A stretch of 64,000 nucleotides of DNA from Deltaproteobacteria bacterium. GTDB lineage: Bacteria > Myxococcota > Kuafuiibacteriia > Kuafuiibacteriales > Kuafuiibacteriaceae. The notes beneath the pieces are model-generated. The model worked only from the letters and a program-made list of their open reading frames with translations, made no database searches and was not told the DNA's origin. Where the stretch lies: NCBI GenBank assembly GCA_020632995.1, contig JACKEN010000001.1, forward strand, positions 1,334,001 to 1,398,000, given 5' to 3'. Shown piece after piece: positions 28,746-37,965 of the stretch. Made by a program: the position numbers and the translations under genes. How positions within the stretch are numbered: position 1 is the first letter of the stretch; each line of letters opens with the position of its first letter.

Positions 28746-30005
28746 ATGCGCAGATTGATTCCGGCCACCCTGGCCGTGCTGGCGGCGGCCTGTGGCGGCG
28801 AGACCAACAACAACAACACGAACAACAACACCTCGGGCCTGTGCTTCGACATCACCGGCACCGAGAACGTGGACGGCCTCGAGCTCCGGCGCCCCGAGGA
28901 AGAGGTGGACGGCTGCCACGGGATCGACGGGGCGACCGAGGAGGAGCGCCTGTGCGAAGAGAAGGCACCGGACCTGTCCTGCCTCGGGCAGTCCGAGCCG
29001 CTCGGCACCCCGATCAACGTCACCTTCACCGGGTGCGTGAACTCCTTCGGTCTCGAGGCCCAGTCCGACGATCTCACCGTCACCGTGCTCCGTGAGACGG
29101 TGAACGGGAACATCACCGACCCCGGCTACGACCTGAACGGCGCGGCCGGGATGCAGGCCGAGAAGACCACCGGCGCCCTCGTCGGCGCCGATCCCGACAC
29201 CGGCGCGGTAGGCCACACCCGCTCGAAGACGGTGGCGCGCGAGGTCTGCTTCGACCTCGGCCAGTTCACCATGGGCCAGGTCCCCACCGAGACCCGCCTC
29301 ATCGTGCGGGTCACCGACCAGCACGTCGAGAAGTCCCGCCGCCAGTACGTCGACACCTACCAGTACAACGTCGTGCTGCGAAACGACGCCATCCGCGAGG
29401 GCCCCGCGCTGGACGCCCCGCTCGTGACCGACCCCGCCACCTACTGCGCGGCCAACCCCTGCTACGTGCACGACGACGTGAACACCGTCTTCGAGACCAC
29501 CTTCAAGACGGTGGCCCTCACCGCCGGCGTCTCGCGCATCGACGGCGACGACGACCTCTACGACGGCACCGGCCAGGGCCACATCGCGGGCGAGATCCAG
29601 GACTGCACCTCGCAAGACACCCTGCGCAACGCGGTGGTCGGCGTCGACACCGCGGTGAAGAAGCTCGCCTACTTCAACGTCGGCTACCCGCCCGGCGTCG
29701 GCAACCTCGAGGACCCCAAGGTCGACCAGAGCCGGAGCCGCACCAACGCCGACGGCCTCTACGCCGCGATCGCCGCTGACACCCAGGACGGCGGCCAGGC
29801 GGTGAAGATCGGCGCGGTCATCACCCGCTCGGTGTGCGGCGACGACGGCATCTGCCAGTGCAAGGACGGCAAGACCAACGCCGAGTGGCCGGGCGCCGAC
29901 GCCAACGAGGCGCGCGTCGACGTGCTCGGCAGCCGCCAGATCTACGTCTACCCGGACAGCATCACCATCCTGACCTTCGACCGGAACCTCTACACGGCTC
30001 AGTAG
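28746..30005 (+). CDS. Lipoprotein of unknown function with Asn-rich linker
   Basis: The 419-residue protein opens with a lipoprotein signal (MRRLIPATLAVLAAAC), then an Asn/Thr-rich tether (GGETNNNNTNNNTSG) and a large Cys-containing domain. The rest shows alternating beta-rich segments and acidic patches (IDGDDDLYDGTGQGHIAGEIQDC) with about ten cysteines, probably disulphide bonded. No enzymatic motif is recognised. It begins 35 bp after the metallophosphoesterase gene, so they may be co-transcribed. It ends 20 bp before the outer repeats of the inverted-repeat element. Confidence 0.75.
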   Translation: MRRLIPATLAVLAAACGGETNNNNTNNNTSGLCFDITGTENVDGLELRRPEEEVDGCHGIDGATEEERLCEEKAPDLSCLGQSEPLGTPINVTFTGCVNSFGLEAQSDDLTVTVLRETVNGNITDPGYDLNGAAGMQAEKTTGALVGADPDTGAVGHTRSKTVAREVCFDLGQFTMGQVPTETRLIVRVTDQHVEKSRRQYVDTYQYNVVLRNDAIREGPALDAPLVTDPATYCAANPCYVHDDVNTVFETTFKTVALTAGVSRIDGDDDLYDGTGQGHIAGEIQDCTSQDTLRNAVVGVDTAVKKLAYFNVGYPPGVGNLEDPKVDQSRSRTNADGLYAAIAADTQDGGQAVKIGAVITRSVCGDDGICQCKDGKTNAEWPGADANEARVDVLGSRQIYVYPDSITILTFDRNLYTAQ

Positions 30006-30026
30006 CCGTCGGAGGCGGAGGTCCAG

Positions 30027-30086
30027 GCTTGGGAGCCTGAGGGCTTGGGAGCCTGAGGGCTTGGGAGCCTGAGGGCCTGGGAGCCT
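30027..30086. repeat. Left flanking 16-bp tandem repeat of the inverted-repeat element
   Basis: Nearly four copies of the 16-bp unit TTGGGAGCCTGAGGGC run up to the left arm. The unit shares the GCCTGAGG core of the arrays at 3.1 and 58 kb. The right flank carries a related 16-bp unit in the opposite orientation. Confidence 0.85.
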
Positions 30087-30290
30087 GAGGGCGCGGAGGT
30101 GATTCGCGCTGCGCTTCCGGGCCCAAGGCCTTCCCCTCTCCGGGGGACCGGCGGGGTCCTCCGTCTTGGCTCTGATCGACGGTGGATCCGCCTTGTTGGG
30201 GCCCCGGCGGCTTCTACTCCACAAGACTTCTCCTGTGTCCCAACGGTCCCCCTCCGGGGGAAGGCCTCGGACCCTCCCGCTCCGCTTGCG
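30086..30290 (+). mobile_element. Left ~205-bp arm of a long terminal inverted repeat
   Basis: Its reverse complement is found at 31028-31233. By eye, the two arms match along their whole length except for one seven-base block (30101-30107) and one further base, including the shared text GGTGGATCCGCC and CTTGTTGGGGCCCCGG. Both arms are flanked outside by 16-bp repeats. No transposase is present. Bounded by these arms is a ~740-bp interior with one plausible gene (30434-30991). I call it a mobile-element-like structure by architecture, not by homology. Confidence 0.7.
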
Positions 30291-30433
30291 CCTTCGCCCC
30301 GGATGCTCCGCGCTCCCTCGGGGCACCTTCTGATCCTGGCAGGCCCGGTTCGGCAGGAGCGCTGGCGCTTGGTTACGCGTGGCTCTTGTCTCGGCGAACT
30401 GAAAAGGCCGTTCGCGAGCAGTGACGGCGCAGC

Positions 30434-30991
30434 CTACGGATTGGCGAGCGCTCGGAGCCCAGGTTCGGCAGCGATGACCCGCTGTCGTTGGTGCCGGAGC
30501 GCCGCGAGATCTGCTGGATCGATCGTGGCGAGATCACGTTCCTCGACCACGGCTACCTCTGCGCTGCTGGCATCGAACACAACCGTGAACACATCGAGCG
30601 CGTTCTCCCGCCCGCTGAGTGGCACCCACTTCTCGCCAGTGTCCGTCCGGACAAGCAGGCGACCGGTTGGCGACTCCTCCCAGGCCTCATTGGGTTCGAG
30701 TGGAGCCTCGATCCAGACGAAGTAGCGCACCTTCACCTTGCCCTCACCGACCACCTCCTCGCCCCGCTCCACGCACTTCGCAAACCAGGGTGGGCGGCTG
30801 GTCAATGGATGCCGACGCTCGAGCGCCGCGTCGGCGGCGGCCGTGGCCCAGGCCAACAGATCTCGACGGAGTGGCGCACCTCGACCTCGTCCTCGCTCGA
30901 CGTCCGCACAGCCTGCGCTACGTGGGTCGCGAACCACGCCGGGCGCCCGTCCTGGGGTGACGCCAACCCCCTCGACCTCCGCGCAACCCAC
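30434..30991 (-). CDS. Protein of unknown function inside the inverted-repeat element
   Basis: The frame gives 185 residues. The C-terminal ~130 residues look like a genuine folded protein (TSRPPWFAKCVERGEEVVGE, VKVRYFVWIEAPLEPNEAW, WVPLSGRENALDVFTVVFDA, VVEERDLATIDPADLAALRHQ). The first ~50 residues are Arg/Gly-rich and doubtful. In a different frame just upstream (about 30960-30870), the sequence encodes GRPAWFATHVAQAVRTSSED and EVEVRHSVEI, a clear second copy of the WFA/VxVRYxV segment, so the true gene may be longer and broken by one frameshift near 30875. No family is recognised. Confidence 0.5.
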   Translation of the reverse strand: MGCAEVEGVGVTPGRAPGVVRDPRSAGCADVERGRGRGAPLRRDLLAWATAAADAALERRHPLTSRPPWFAKCVERGEEVVGEGKVKVRYFVWIEAPLEPNEAWEESPTGRLLVRTDTGEKWVPLSGRENALDVFTVVFDASSAEVAVVEERDLATIDPADLAALRHQRQRVIAAEPGLRALANP

Positions 30992-31027
30992 CCTGCACCC
31001 ACAGGGGGAGAGTCCCCGGAGCGCAGA

Positions 31028-31233
31028 CGCAAGCGGAGCGGGAGGGTCCGAGGCCTTCCCCCGGAGGGGGACCGTTGGGACACAGGAGAAGTCTTGTGGA
31101 GTAGAAGCCGCCGGGGCCCCAACAAGGCGGATCCACCGTCGATCAGAGCCAAGACGGAGGACCCCGCCGGTCCCCCGGAGAGGGGAAGGCCTCGGGCCCG
31201 GAAGCGCAGCGCCGCCCTACCTCCGCGCCCTCA
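31028..31233 (-). mobile_element. Right ~205-bp arm of the terminal inverted repeat
   Basis: This is the inverted copy of 30086-30290; see the left arm. It ends at CTCCGCGCCCTCA, matching the TGAGGGCGCGGAG at the left outer boundary. It is followed by the right-hand 16-bp repeats and then, within about 60 bp, by the stop of the fatty-acid hydroxylase gene. Confidence 0.7.
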
Positions 31234-31291
31234 ACCACCCAAGCCCTCAACCACCCAAGCCCTCAACCACCCAAGCCCTCAACCACCCAAG
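31231..31291. repeat. Right flanking 16-bp tandem repeat of the inverted-repeat element
   Basis: About four copies of CCTCAACCACCCAAGC lie here, the reverse complement of GCTTGGGTGGTTGAGG, which shares GAGGGCTTGGG with the left-flank unit. The repeats abut the hydroxylase stop codon at 31294. Confidence 0.85.
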
Positions 31292-31293
31292 CC

Positions 31294-31914
31294 TCAGTCC
31301 GCCGTCTTGGGCGCAGTACCGAAGACGTAGTCCCAAAGCGGGTTCGACACGCCGTACCGGAGCGGCTCGTGCTTGAAGTGGTGCGCCATGTGGTACGCCC
31401 GCAGGTACTTCATCACCCGGTTGTCCCACGCGAAGTGGTGGGTGGCGTAGTGGATCATGTCGTAGGCGAGGTAGCCGAAGGCGAGCCCGGCGAAGGTGCC
31501 GTAGCGCATCACGTCGCCCAGGGTCACGGAGTACAGGCCCCAGAACAGCGCGGCGAGCGGCAGGCTGATGGTGGGCGGGAAGACCAGGCGCATCTTGTCG
31601 TTGGGCCAGTCGTGGTGGACGCCGTGGGCGAGCCAGATGAAGCGCTTCCCGAGCTTGCTCGAGGCGTCGTAGTGGAAGAGCACCCGGTGGAGCCAGTACT
31701 CCATCAGGGTCCAGTTCACGAGGCCGAGGAGGAACAGGCCCGCGAAGGTCAGGCCGGTGGTGCCCACCTCGAAGGCCCGGTAGCTGACCCAGGCGATGAG
31801 GGGGATGAAGATGGCGGGGGGCTGCCAGGGCGGGATGCGCGAGAAGAACTCGAAGAAGTCGCTCTCGAACATCCGCTTGGACTCGGACTCCGCGCTCGCC
31901 TTGATGGGACGCAC
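31294..31914 (-). CDS. Fatty-acid hydroxylase/sterol desaturase superfamily protein
   Basis: The protein has 206 residues with three or four membrane segments and the di-iron histidine boxes of the superfamily: HRVLFH, HGVHHDWP, HYATHH and HMAHHFKH. Such enzymes use O2 and di-iron to hydroxylate lipids; the short length and box spacing resemble fatty acid 2-hydroxylases. The start is uncertain: GTG at 31914, ATG at 31836-31872 or TTG at 31950 are all in frame. GTG was taken as the middle choice. It ends next to the flanking repeats of the inverted-repeat element. Confidence 0.85.
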   Translation of the reverse strand: MRPIKASAESESKRMFESDFFEFFSRIPPWQPPAIFIPLIAWVSYRAFEVGTTGLTFAGLFLLGLVNWTLMEYWLHRVLFHYDASSKLGKRFIWLAHGVHHDWPNDKMRLVFPPTISLPLAALFWGLYSVTLGDVMRYGTFAGLAFGYLAYDMIHYATHHFAWDNRVMKYLRAYHMAHHFKHEPLRYGVSNPLWDYVFGTAPKTAD

Positions 31915-32006
31915 GGCTCGAACGCTAGGCAGCCGACGCGGGAAGTGCAAGGAACTTCGGGGGCCTGGCCCTCACGCTTCCAACCTGCGGGTCGGTCGGA
32001 AGCAGG

Positions 32007-32759
32007 TCAGCTTGCGCCGCCGCGGGCCTTGTCGAGCGCCTCGGCCACCGAGGCCTCCACCCGCTCGGCCTGGGTGGTGAGGGCGCGCACCGCGGGCTCC
32101 GCGGTCTCGGCCATCGACTCGAGCAGGCTCGCCGCGGCCCTGAGGGCCCGGGAGACCGCCGCGATGACGTCGGCGTCGGTGTGGATGCCTCGCGCGCTCC
32201 GACCGCGGATGAGGCCCTCCACGATCTGCTCCTTCACGAAAGGCAGGTTGTCGGCGTGCACCAGCTCCGCCGCCACCACCGCCGAGGCGAGCTGGCCGCA
32301 GCCGCTCTTCAGCTTGTCGCGCGGGCGCAAGGTCGCGAGCATCCGGTGGGCGAGGCGCCCCGCGTCGATGTGCCCCTTCAGGACGTAGTCCGGGTGGGCC
32401 TGGTGGGCCACCCGGTGGAGCGCGCCCACCCAGCGGCTCACCGCCATCGACGCGATCAGGGCGAGCTGCCCCACCCCGACCTTGCCCAGGATCTCGCCGA
32501 GCTTGGCCTTCTTGGCGAGCTGCGCGGTGGCCAGGGCCTGGGCGTAGCGCACCGCCACCGTGCCGTCGCCGCCCAGCTCGGGCCGCTCCTGGTGGGTGCC
32601 CTCACCGGTGAGGACGTTTGTCCGGTGCTCCAGGTCCTGACGCAGGCGCAGGAGCGCGGCGTCGACCTGCTCGAGGCGGGTCGCCGCGCTCCGCAGGCGC
32701 TGCACGTCGAACGCGAGGGCGCTCCGGATCTCGTCCGCGCTGGGGATGGGCTTGCTCAT
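32007..32759 (-). CDS. Protein of unknown function, mainly helical
   Basis: The 250-residue protein lacks a signal peptide or membrane helix. It is predicted helical throughout, with a heptad-like N-terminus (ALAFDVQRLRSAATRLEQV) and a C-terminal stretch of Ala/Glu-rich helix (RALTTQAERVEASVAEALDK). The middle region includes ALHRVAHQAHPDYVLKGHID. No family is recognised. ATG at 32759 is clear. It lies 45 bp after the stop of the secreted Ig-like lipoprotein gene, which may transcribe into it. Confidence 0.7.
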   Translation of the reverse strand: MSKPIPSADEIRSALAFDVQRLRSAATRLEQVDAALLRLRQDLEHRTNVLTGEGTHQERPELGGDGTVAVRYAQALATAQLAKKAKLGEILGKVGVGQLALIASMAVSRWVGALHRVAHQAHPDYVLKGHIDAGRLAHRMLATLRPRDKLKSGCGQLASAVVAAELVHADNLPFVKEQIVEGLIRGRSARGIHTDADVIAAVSRALRAAASLLESMAETAEPAVRALTTQAERVEASVAEALDKARGGAS

Positions 32760-32804
32760 GGGACGCTCGCAGTCCGAAACACCGGTCGCTCGGCGGCCCT
32801 GCCC

Positions 32805-34837
32805 TCAGTTGCAGGTATCGGCGACGTTCACCGTCTCTTGCCCCGCGGTCTGGCTGCGGGAGCCGCAGCTGTTCTCGAGGTCGAGCCGGATGATGTAGAG
32901 GCCGCCCTTCTCCGGGATGAAGAGGGTGGACTCGGCGTCGGCCGGCATGAAGGTCGGGTTCGGCGGCTGGGCGAAGAGCCAGCTCCAGGCGTAGCTGGTG
33001 ATGGTGGTGCCGCCGGTGGCGGCCCCGCCCGGGGCGGAGCTGGTGGCGTTCACGCGCACCGGCTGACCCTTGCACGGCCGGGGCGTCTCGACCGTGATCA
33101 CCGGCGTCGGGAAGAAGCAGGGGATGTCGTTGGCGTCCAGCACCACCTTGAGCTCCGGGGTGACCGGGTCGTTGGAGCGGATCAGGAGGTTCACGAGGTC
33201 CGTGGTGGAGATGTCGTTGTTGTCGTAGACGATGCAGAGCTGGGTCGAGCTGTTGGTGCACCCCGGGTTGGTGGGCGGGCAGAGGGTGATGCCCGGGTCA
33301 CACTTGTTGGTGCCCGCGCAGGACGCGATGCCCTCGATCTCGAAGTCGTCCACGGAGGGGTGGGTGGCGGTGTCGTCCGAGCCCAGCATCTCGAGCTCGT
33401 TGATGACCAGGTCGCCATAGCCCACGTTGGAGATGGTCAGGCACTCCCGGCGCGGGGGCAGCGGGGGGTCCGGCAGCGGCTGGGGCAGCGCGAACACCAG
33501 GGTGTTCGGCGGGTCGACGTTGATCGTCGGCACCGCGCCACCCTGAATGTAGATGATGTCCGGAGTGCCGATCATCGGATCGGGGTCGTTGCTCGTGATG
33601 ACCAGCTGCTCGGCGTCCTGGCCGGTGTCGGCCGGGGTGTAGTGGATGAAGACGTCCATGCTCTGGTTGGCCATCAGCTCGATCGGGTAGTTCGTGCCAC
33701 GCGTGGTATCGAACTGCAGCTCCGGGTTCCCGGACATGACGCGCATGTCGGTGATGCGGAGGGTGGCGTCGCCGAAGTTCGTGATGGTGCGGGTGGCGGT
33801 GGCGGTGAGCCCCTGCTCCACCGGGCCGAAGTTCACGTGGTCGTCGATGGTGATGGTGAGGTCGGGCGCCGAGCCCTGAGCGGTCAGGGGCGCGGTGACC
33901 AGCGGTCGGTCGGGGTCGTTGGTGAACAGGCGCAGGCCGGTCATGGTGGCGGCCTCGCCCCGGAACAGGCCGGTCTTGATGCCGGAGAAGCGGATCAGGA
34001 AGCGCTTGGCGCCCTCGGTATCACCCGCGTCGATCGGCACCACGAACGGGCTCCCGGTGTCGACCACCAGGTCCGAGCCCGACAGCTCGTGGAGCGAGAA
34101 GCCGACCTCGTCCCCGTTGTAGAAGCGCCCGTCGTCGAGGCCCTTCACGATGACCTCCATGCGCTCGATCGACAGGTCGCCGACCGGCTTGTCGTTGCGC
34201 CAGGCGTTCTGCACCTCGATCACCAGGTCGCAGGGCGTCTCGCCCGCGTTCACCGCGCCGAACGTCATGCCGTTGCACACCGTCATGTTCGGGTCGGTCA
34301 TGCCGCACGCCGCGCCCACCGGGCACAACACGGTGACCACCGGGGGCTGCACCGGCTGACCTGAGAGCGTGATCCGGGCCCCGCCGGTGGGGGTGTTGTC
34401 GGTGATCGCCAGGTCCGACGCGTCCGGGGCGCCCGGGCAGGTGTTGTAGTCGAAGTTCTCCTTGAGGCTGTTGCCGACCCAGGCGTCCGGGCACGGCCGG
34501 TAGGCCACCGAGATGCTGGAGGTCTTGCCGGGAGCCAGGCTCGCCAGCTCCGCCGGCACCGTCACCGTGAACTTGTCGCTCGCGCCCTCCACCAGGGCGT
34601 CGGCGATGGTCAGGGACGCCGACCCGTTGGAGCGCACCACGATGGTGAGGGTCTTCTCGTCCGCCACCGAGACGTTGCCGAAGTCGAGCAGGTTGTCCGG
34701 CTCGTAGCGCGCGCCGGGAGGAACTCCTGCGTCTCCTCACACGAGCAGCGCGGTAGGGAGCTCAGGGCCAGCACCGTCAGCATGACGTGGGGCAACAGGT
34801 TGGGTCGGCGGCGCGGAGCCTGGGGGGAATGAGCCAT
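32805..34837 (-). CDS. Secreted choice-of-anchor-D/Ig-like lipoprotein (frame broken once)
   Basis: An export signal with a possible lipidated Cys (VLALSSLPRCSC) starts at ATG 34837, preceded by GAGGAAG. The frame then breaks at about 34701-34720 within GCGCGCGC; restoring it gives RYEPDNLLDFGNV, then about 620 residues of repeated beta-sandwich domains. These are of the ASPM/SPD2/Hydin-like choice-of-anchor type (VEQGLTATATRTITNFGDAT, LTISNVGYGDLVI, LVITSNDPDP). A PKD-like segment ends the protein (TSYAWSWLFAQPPNPTF). Several Cys pairs suggest disulphides. It is probably a surface-anchored structural protein. Divergent from the NlpC/P60 gene. Confidence 0.82.
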
Positions 34838-34990
34838 CACGAGAGATCTTCCTCAGGGGTGGTTTGCCGGTAGCAAACGGGGCCACATCCGGTCAATCCA
34901 TGGGATGGGGCGCACACGCGCGCGTCCCCCGCCTGCAAAGCAGCCCCTCACCCATGATAGGCTGCGCCCCGCCCTCCGTCTCTACCCCAG

Positions 34991-35794
34991 ATGCCGCGCC
35001 GCAGCCTCATCCTCATCGCCCTGGCCCTGGGCCTCGCCGTTCCGGCGGCCGGGTCGGTTCCGCTCCGACCCGCCGTTCTCGCCGCCCTGAGCGCCGGCGC
35101 GTCCCGCGGCTCCCGCATCCTCGCCTTCGCCAACCGCTGGCTGGGGACCCCGTACCAGTGGGGCGGCACCACGCGGAGCGGGATCGACTGCTCCGCCTAC
35201 CTGCGCCAGATGTTCCGGGACCTCTTCAACGTCGAGCTCCCGCGGACCACCCGGCAGCAGATCAACCTGGGGGTCGACCTCGACGTGAACCCGAGGCGGC
35301 CCGGCCTCAGCATGGTGCCGGGGGACCTGATCTTCTTCATCGGCCCCGACGGCCTCCCCACCCACGTGGTGGTCTACGCCGGCAACGACACCATCACCCA
35401 CAGCGTCAGCGGGCGGGGGGTGGTCGTCGATCCCATAAAGAAGGTGTTCGGGCGCCGGATCGTGGCGCGGCGCCTCCTCGTCCCGCGCAGCGGCGGCGAC
35501 GACAGCGCGGGGTTCGCCCCCATCCCCGCGGCCGGGCCGATCATCCCCAAGGAGATCCCCTGCCCGCCCGAGATCCGCCCCAAGCGCAGCGAGGTCGCCC
35601 GCTACGCCAAGGCCCCCATCTCGGACTGGGCGGTGTTCGGCGAGCGCGACATCTGCGACTTCCGCGCCCTCGCCCAGGGCCTGCGCGACAAGGGCGGGCC
35701 CGCGGCCGAGGCCAACGCCAAGAAGCTCGACGACCACGCGGTGTGGCTCGAGAGCATCGACGAGCTCAAGGACGAGATGGGGCGCGGCTGGTGA
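34991..35794 (+). CDS. Secreted NlpC/P60-family peptidoglycan hydrolase
   Basis: The 267-residue protein has a Sec signal (LILIALALGLAVPAAG) and an NlpC/P60 domain at ~45-160 with the catalytic Cys in RSGIDCSAYLRQMF and His in PTHVVVYAGND. The family cuts D-Glu-to-diaminopimelate bonds of peptide stems. The C-terminal ~100 residues are an unrecognised, charged extension. The gene begins at ATG 34991, about 150 bp from the divergent Ig-like lipoprotein. The following 35795-35954 interval encodes nothing convincing. Confidence 0.88.
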   Translation: MPRRSLILIALALGLAVPAAGSVPLRPAVLAALSAGASRGSRILAFANRWLGTPYQWGGTTRSGIDCSAYLRQMFRDLFNVELPRTTRQQINLGVDLDVNPRRPGLSMVPGDLIFFIGPDGLPTHVVVYAGNDTITHSVSGRGVVVDPIKKVFGRRIVARRLLVPRSGGDDSAGFAPIPAAGPIIPKEIPCPPEIRPKRSEVARYAKAPISDWAVFGERDICDFRALAQGLRDKGGPAAEANAKKLDDHAVWLESIDELKDEMGRGW

Positions 35795-35954
35795 TCGGCA
35801 AGCGTGACGCGGGGGGGCTGCTCGCCACGAAGAAGAGCCCGGTGGTGCTCGCGCTGCGCGCGGCGACGTTGCCGTGCTGACGGTGGCGCTCTTCGCGCTG
35901 GGCCTGGCCCTGGTGGCGCTGGTCAGCGCGAGTTGAGCAGGGCGTGCCTGCAGG

Positions 35955-37878
35955 TCAGAGCGCGCGCGGGTCGGTGAGCTTGCCGGTCACCGCGGAGGCC
36001 GCCGCGACCGCGGGCGAGACCAGGTAGACCGGGCCGGGGGCGCCCATCCGACGATCGAAGTTCCGGTTGGTGGTGGAGGCGGTGGTCTCGCCGTCGTTGG
36101 GGATCCCGGGCCCGTTCCCGATGCAGGAGCCGCAGCCGGGCGGGGTCACCACGCAACCCAGGTTGCGGAACAGCTCGAGCAGGCCCTCGGCCTCGGCGTC
36201 CTTGGCCACCTGGGCCGAGGACGGGGTCACGGTGACCCGCACCCCCGGCTTCACCGCGCGGACCCTTCAGGACCTCGGCCGCCGCCCGCAGATCGGCGAG
36301 CGAGCCGCCGGTGCAGGACGCGATGACCACGTTGTGCACGTCGACCGCGCCGTGCTCGGCGAGCGGGGCCCGGTTCCGGCTGTCGCCGGGGGTGGCCACG
36401 GTGAGGGGCACGTCGGCGAGGTCCACCTGGATGGTCTTCACGTAGTGGGCGCCCGGGTCGGGCTCCACCAGGAGGCTGTCGATGTTGGTGCCGGGGCGGT
36501 GGGCCACCAGGAAGTCCCGCACCGGCTTGCAGGGGGCCACGATGCCGGTCATCAGGCCGCCCTCCACCGTCATGTTGGTGAGCACCGAGAGCTCGTCCAC
36601 GTTCCACTGATCGAGGCCGGGCCCGGCGAACTCCACCACGCAGGTGTCGGTGGGCGACTCGCGCCAGTGCTCCTCGCGGAAGTAGGGATCACCGATCAGG
36701 TGCAGGATGAGATCCTTGGGCGACAAGATGCCTTGCGCGTCGCCGGTGACCTCGACCCGCACCGTCTTCGGCACGGTGACCGGGATGAGCCCGGTGCGGA
36801 GCGCGAAGGCCATGGCGGTGGAGCCCACCCCGAACGCGAAGCTGTTCAAGACGCCTGCGGTGGGGGTGTGGCTGTCGGTGAGGACGATGATGGTGCCGGG
36901 CAGGCCGTACTCCTCCACCACCACGCGGTGGCAGACCCCGGGGGGGAGCGGGCGGCCGGGGCCGTGCAGGCGGATGCCGTTCTTGTCGCAGGCCTCCACC
37001 ATCTCCTCGGTGAGGGCCATGGCGGGGGCGAGGCGCTGCCCCTTCACCTTGAGCGGCACCGTCTCGTGGGACAGGAGCACGAAGTGGTCCTCGAACGCGG
37101 CCACCTCGGCCGGGCGGGTCACCGGGGTGTCGCCCCACTCGCTCGCGTACAGGTGCATCACCATGCCCGCGGTGTACTCGTGCATGCCTCGGAAGCCCGC
37201 CTCGCAGAGCACCTGATCGCCGGGGGCGACCGAGCCGATGCCGGTGGCCTCACCCGGGGCCCGGAAGGTCCGCTGGGCGATGATCTTCTCGACGCAGTTC
37301 ATCGGGCGCGCGCGGCGCTCGAGGTCGTAGGACGGCGTCACCTCGCCCGCGAGCAGGCGGGTGCCGTAGCGCATCAGCCCGCCGTTGCCGGCCACCGCAC
37401 GAAAGAACGGCGGCAGCTCGTCGGCGAGGGCGGCGAGATCCACGTCCTCGCCCTTCTGCAACCGCTCCAGCACCGAGAAGTCGGTGGTGAAGGGCAGCCC
37501 GCTGTAGACCATGTTCTCCTGGAAGATGCGCTGGAAGCTCTTCGCCACCACCAGCTCGATGCCCGCGCCCTGGTGCGCGACCACCGCCACCTCGCGGGAG
37601 GAGCCGGAGCCGTAGGCGTCGCCGCCCACCATCACCTGAAAGCCACCTTGCCGGACCGAGTCCTTCTGCACCGCCTCCTTGAAGTTCTCCAAGAAGTACG
37701 GGCCGAGGATCTCGCCCGTGTAGCCGAGGGTGCAGGCCGCCCCGCTGATCATGGCGTCGGTGTTCACGCCGTAGTGCAGCGGCGCGTCGGCGGCCGGCGC
37801 GGCGCCCTCCCCCGCCAGCTGGTTGCGGACGGTGTCGGGATCGTCGGTGAGCCAGAGGACGCGGCCGGTGAGCTTCAT
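35955..37878 (-). CDS. Aconitase-superfamily hydratase with fused small subunit at the N-terminus (frame broken once)
   Basis: The first ~195 residues are the swivel (LeuD-like) domain with GDAYGSGSSREVAV and AKSFQRIFQEN; a ~440-residue catalytic (LeuC-like) part follows, with SHETVPLKV, TDSHTPTAGVLNSFAFGVG, ASCTGGSLADL and PPGCGSCIGNG, giving the three cysteines that hold the 4Fe-4S cluster. The frame breaks near 36260, where one extra base sits in GCGCGGACC; the C-terminal ~100 residues are in the next frame. The domain order (small before large) is the reverse of the usual arrangement. It may be isopropylmalate, homoaconitate or another hydratase; substrate is not deducible. Divergent from a LysR-type gene. 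Confidence 0.85.
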
Positions 37879-37917
37879 GGGCCTTGAGGTACCACCCGGG
37901 CCGAAGTGCCCACAAGA

Positions 37918-37960
37918 TGAAACATTTCAGCCGGTTTTGTGTCTCGATGGTGATACATTT
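37918..37960. promoter_or_regulatory. Likely operator: direct repeat in the LysR/hydratase intergenic region
   Basis: TGAAACATTT at 37918-37927 and TGATACATTT at 37951-37960 differ in one base and lie 33 bp apart, about three helical turns. The first continues as TGAAACATTTCA, a short dyad. This is the only A/T-rich patch in the area, and it sits between two divergent genes, the usual location of a LysR-type binding site. Confidence 0.5.
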
Positions 37961-37965
37961 TGGCG

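Noticed and set aside
32181..34364. 727-residue plus-strand ORF opposite the Ig-like lipoprotein
   Set aside because: It is the mirror of a beta-sandwich protein with clear repeats on the minus strand.
35795..35936. Possible short gene after the NlpC/P60 gene
   Set aside because: A short hydrophobic stretch can be read, but it lacks a plausible start and is only about 45 codons.
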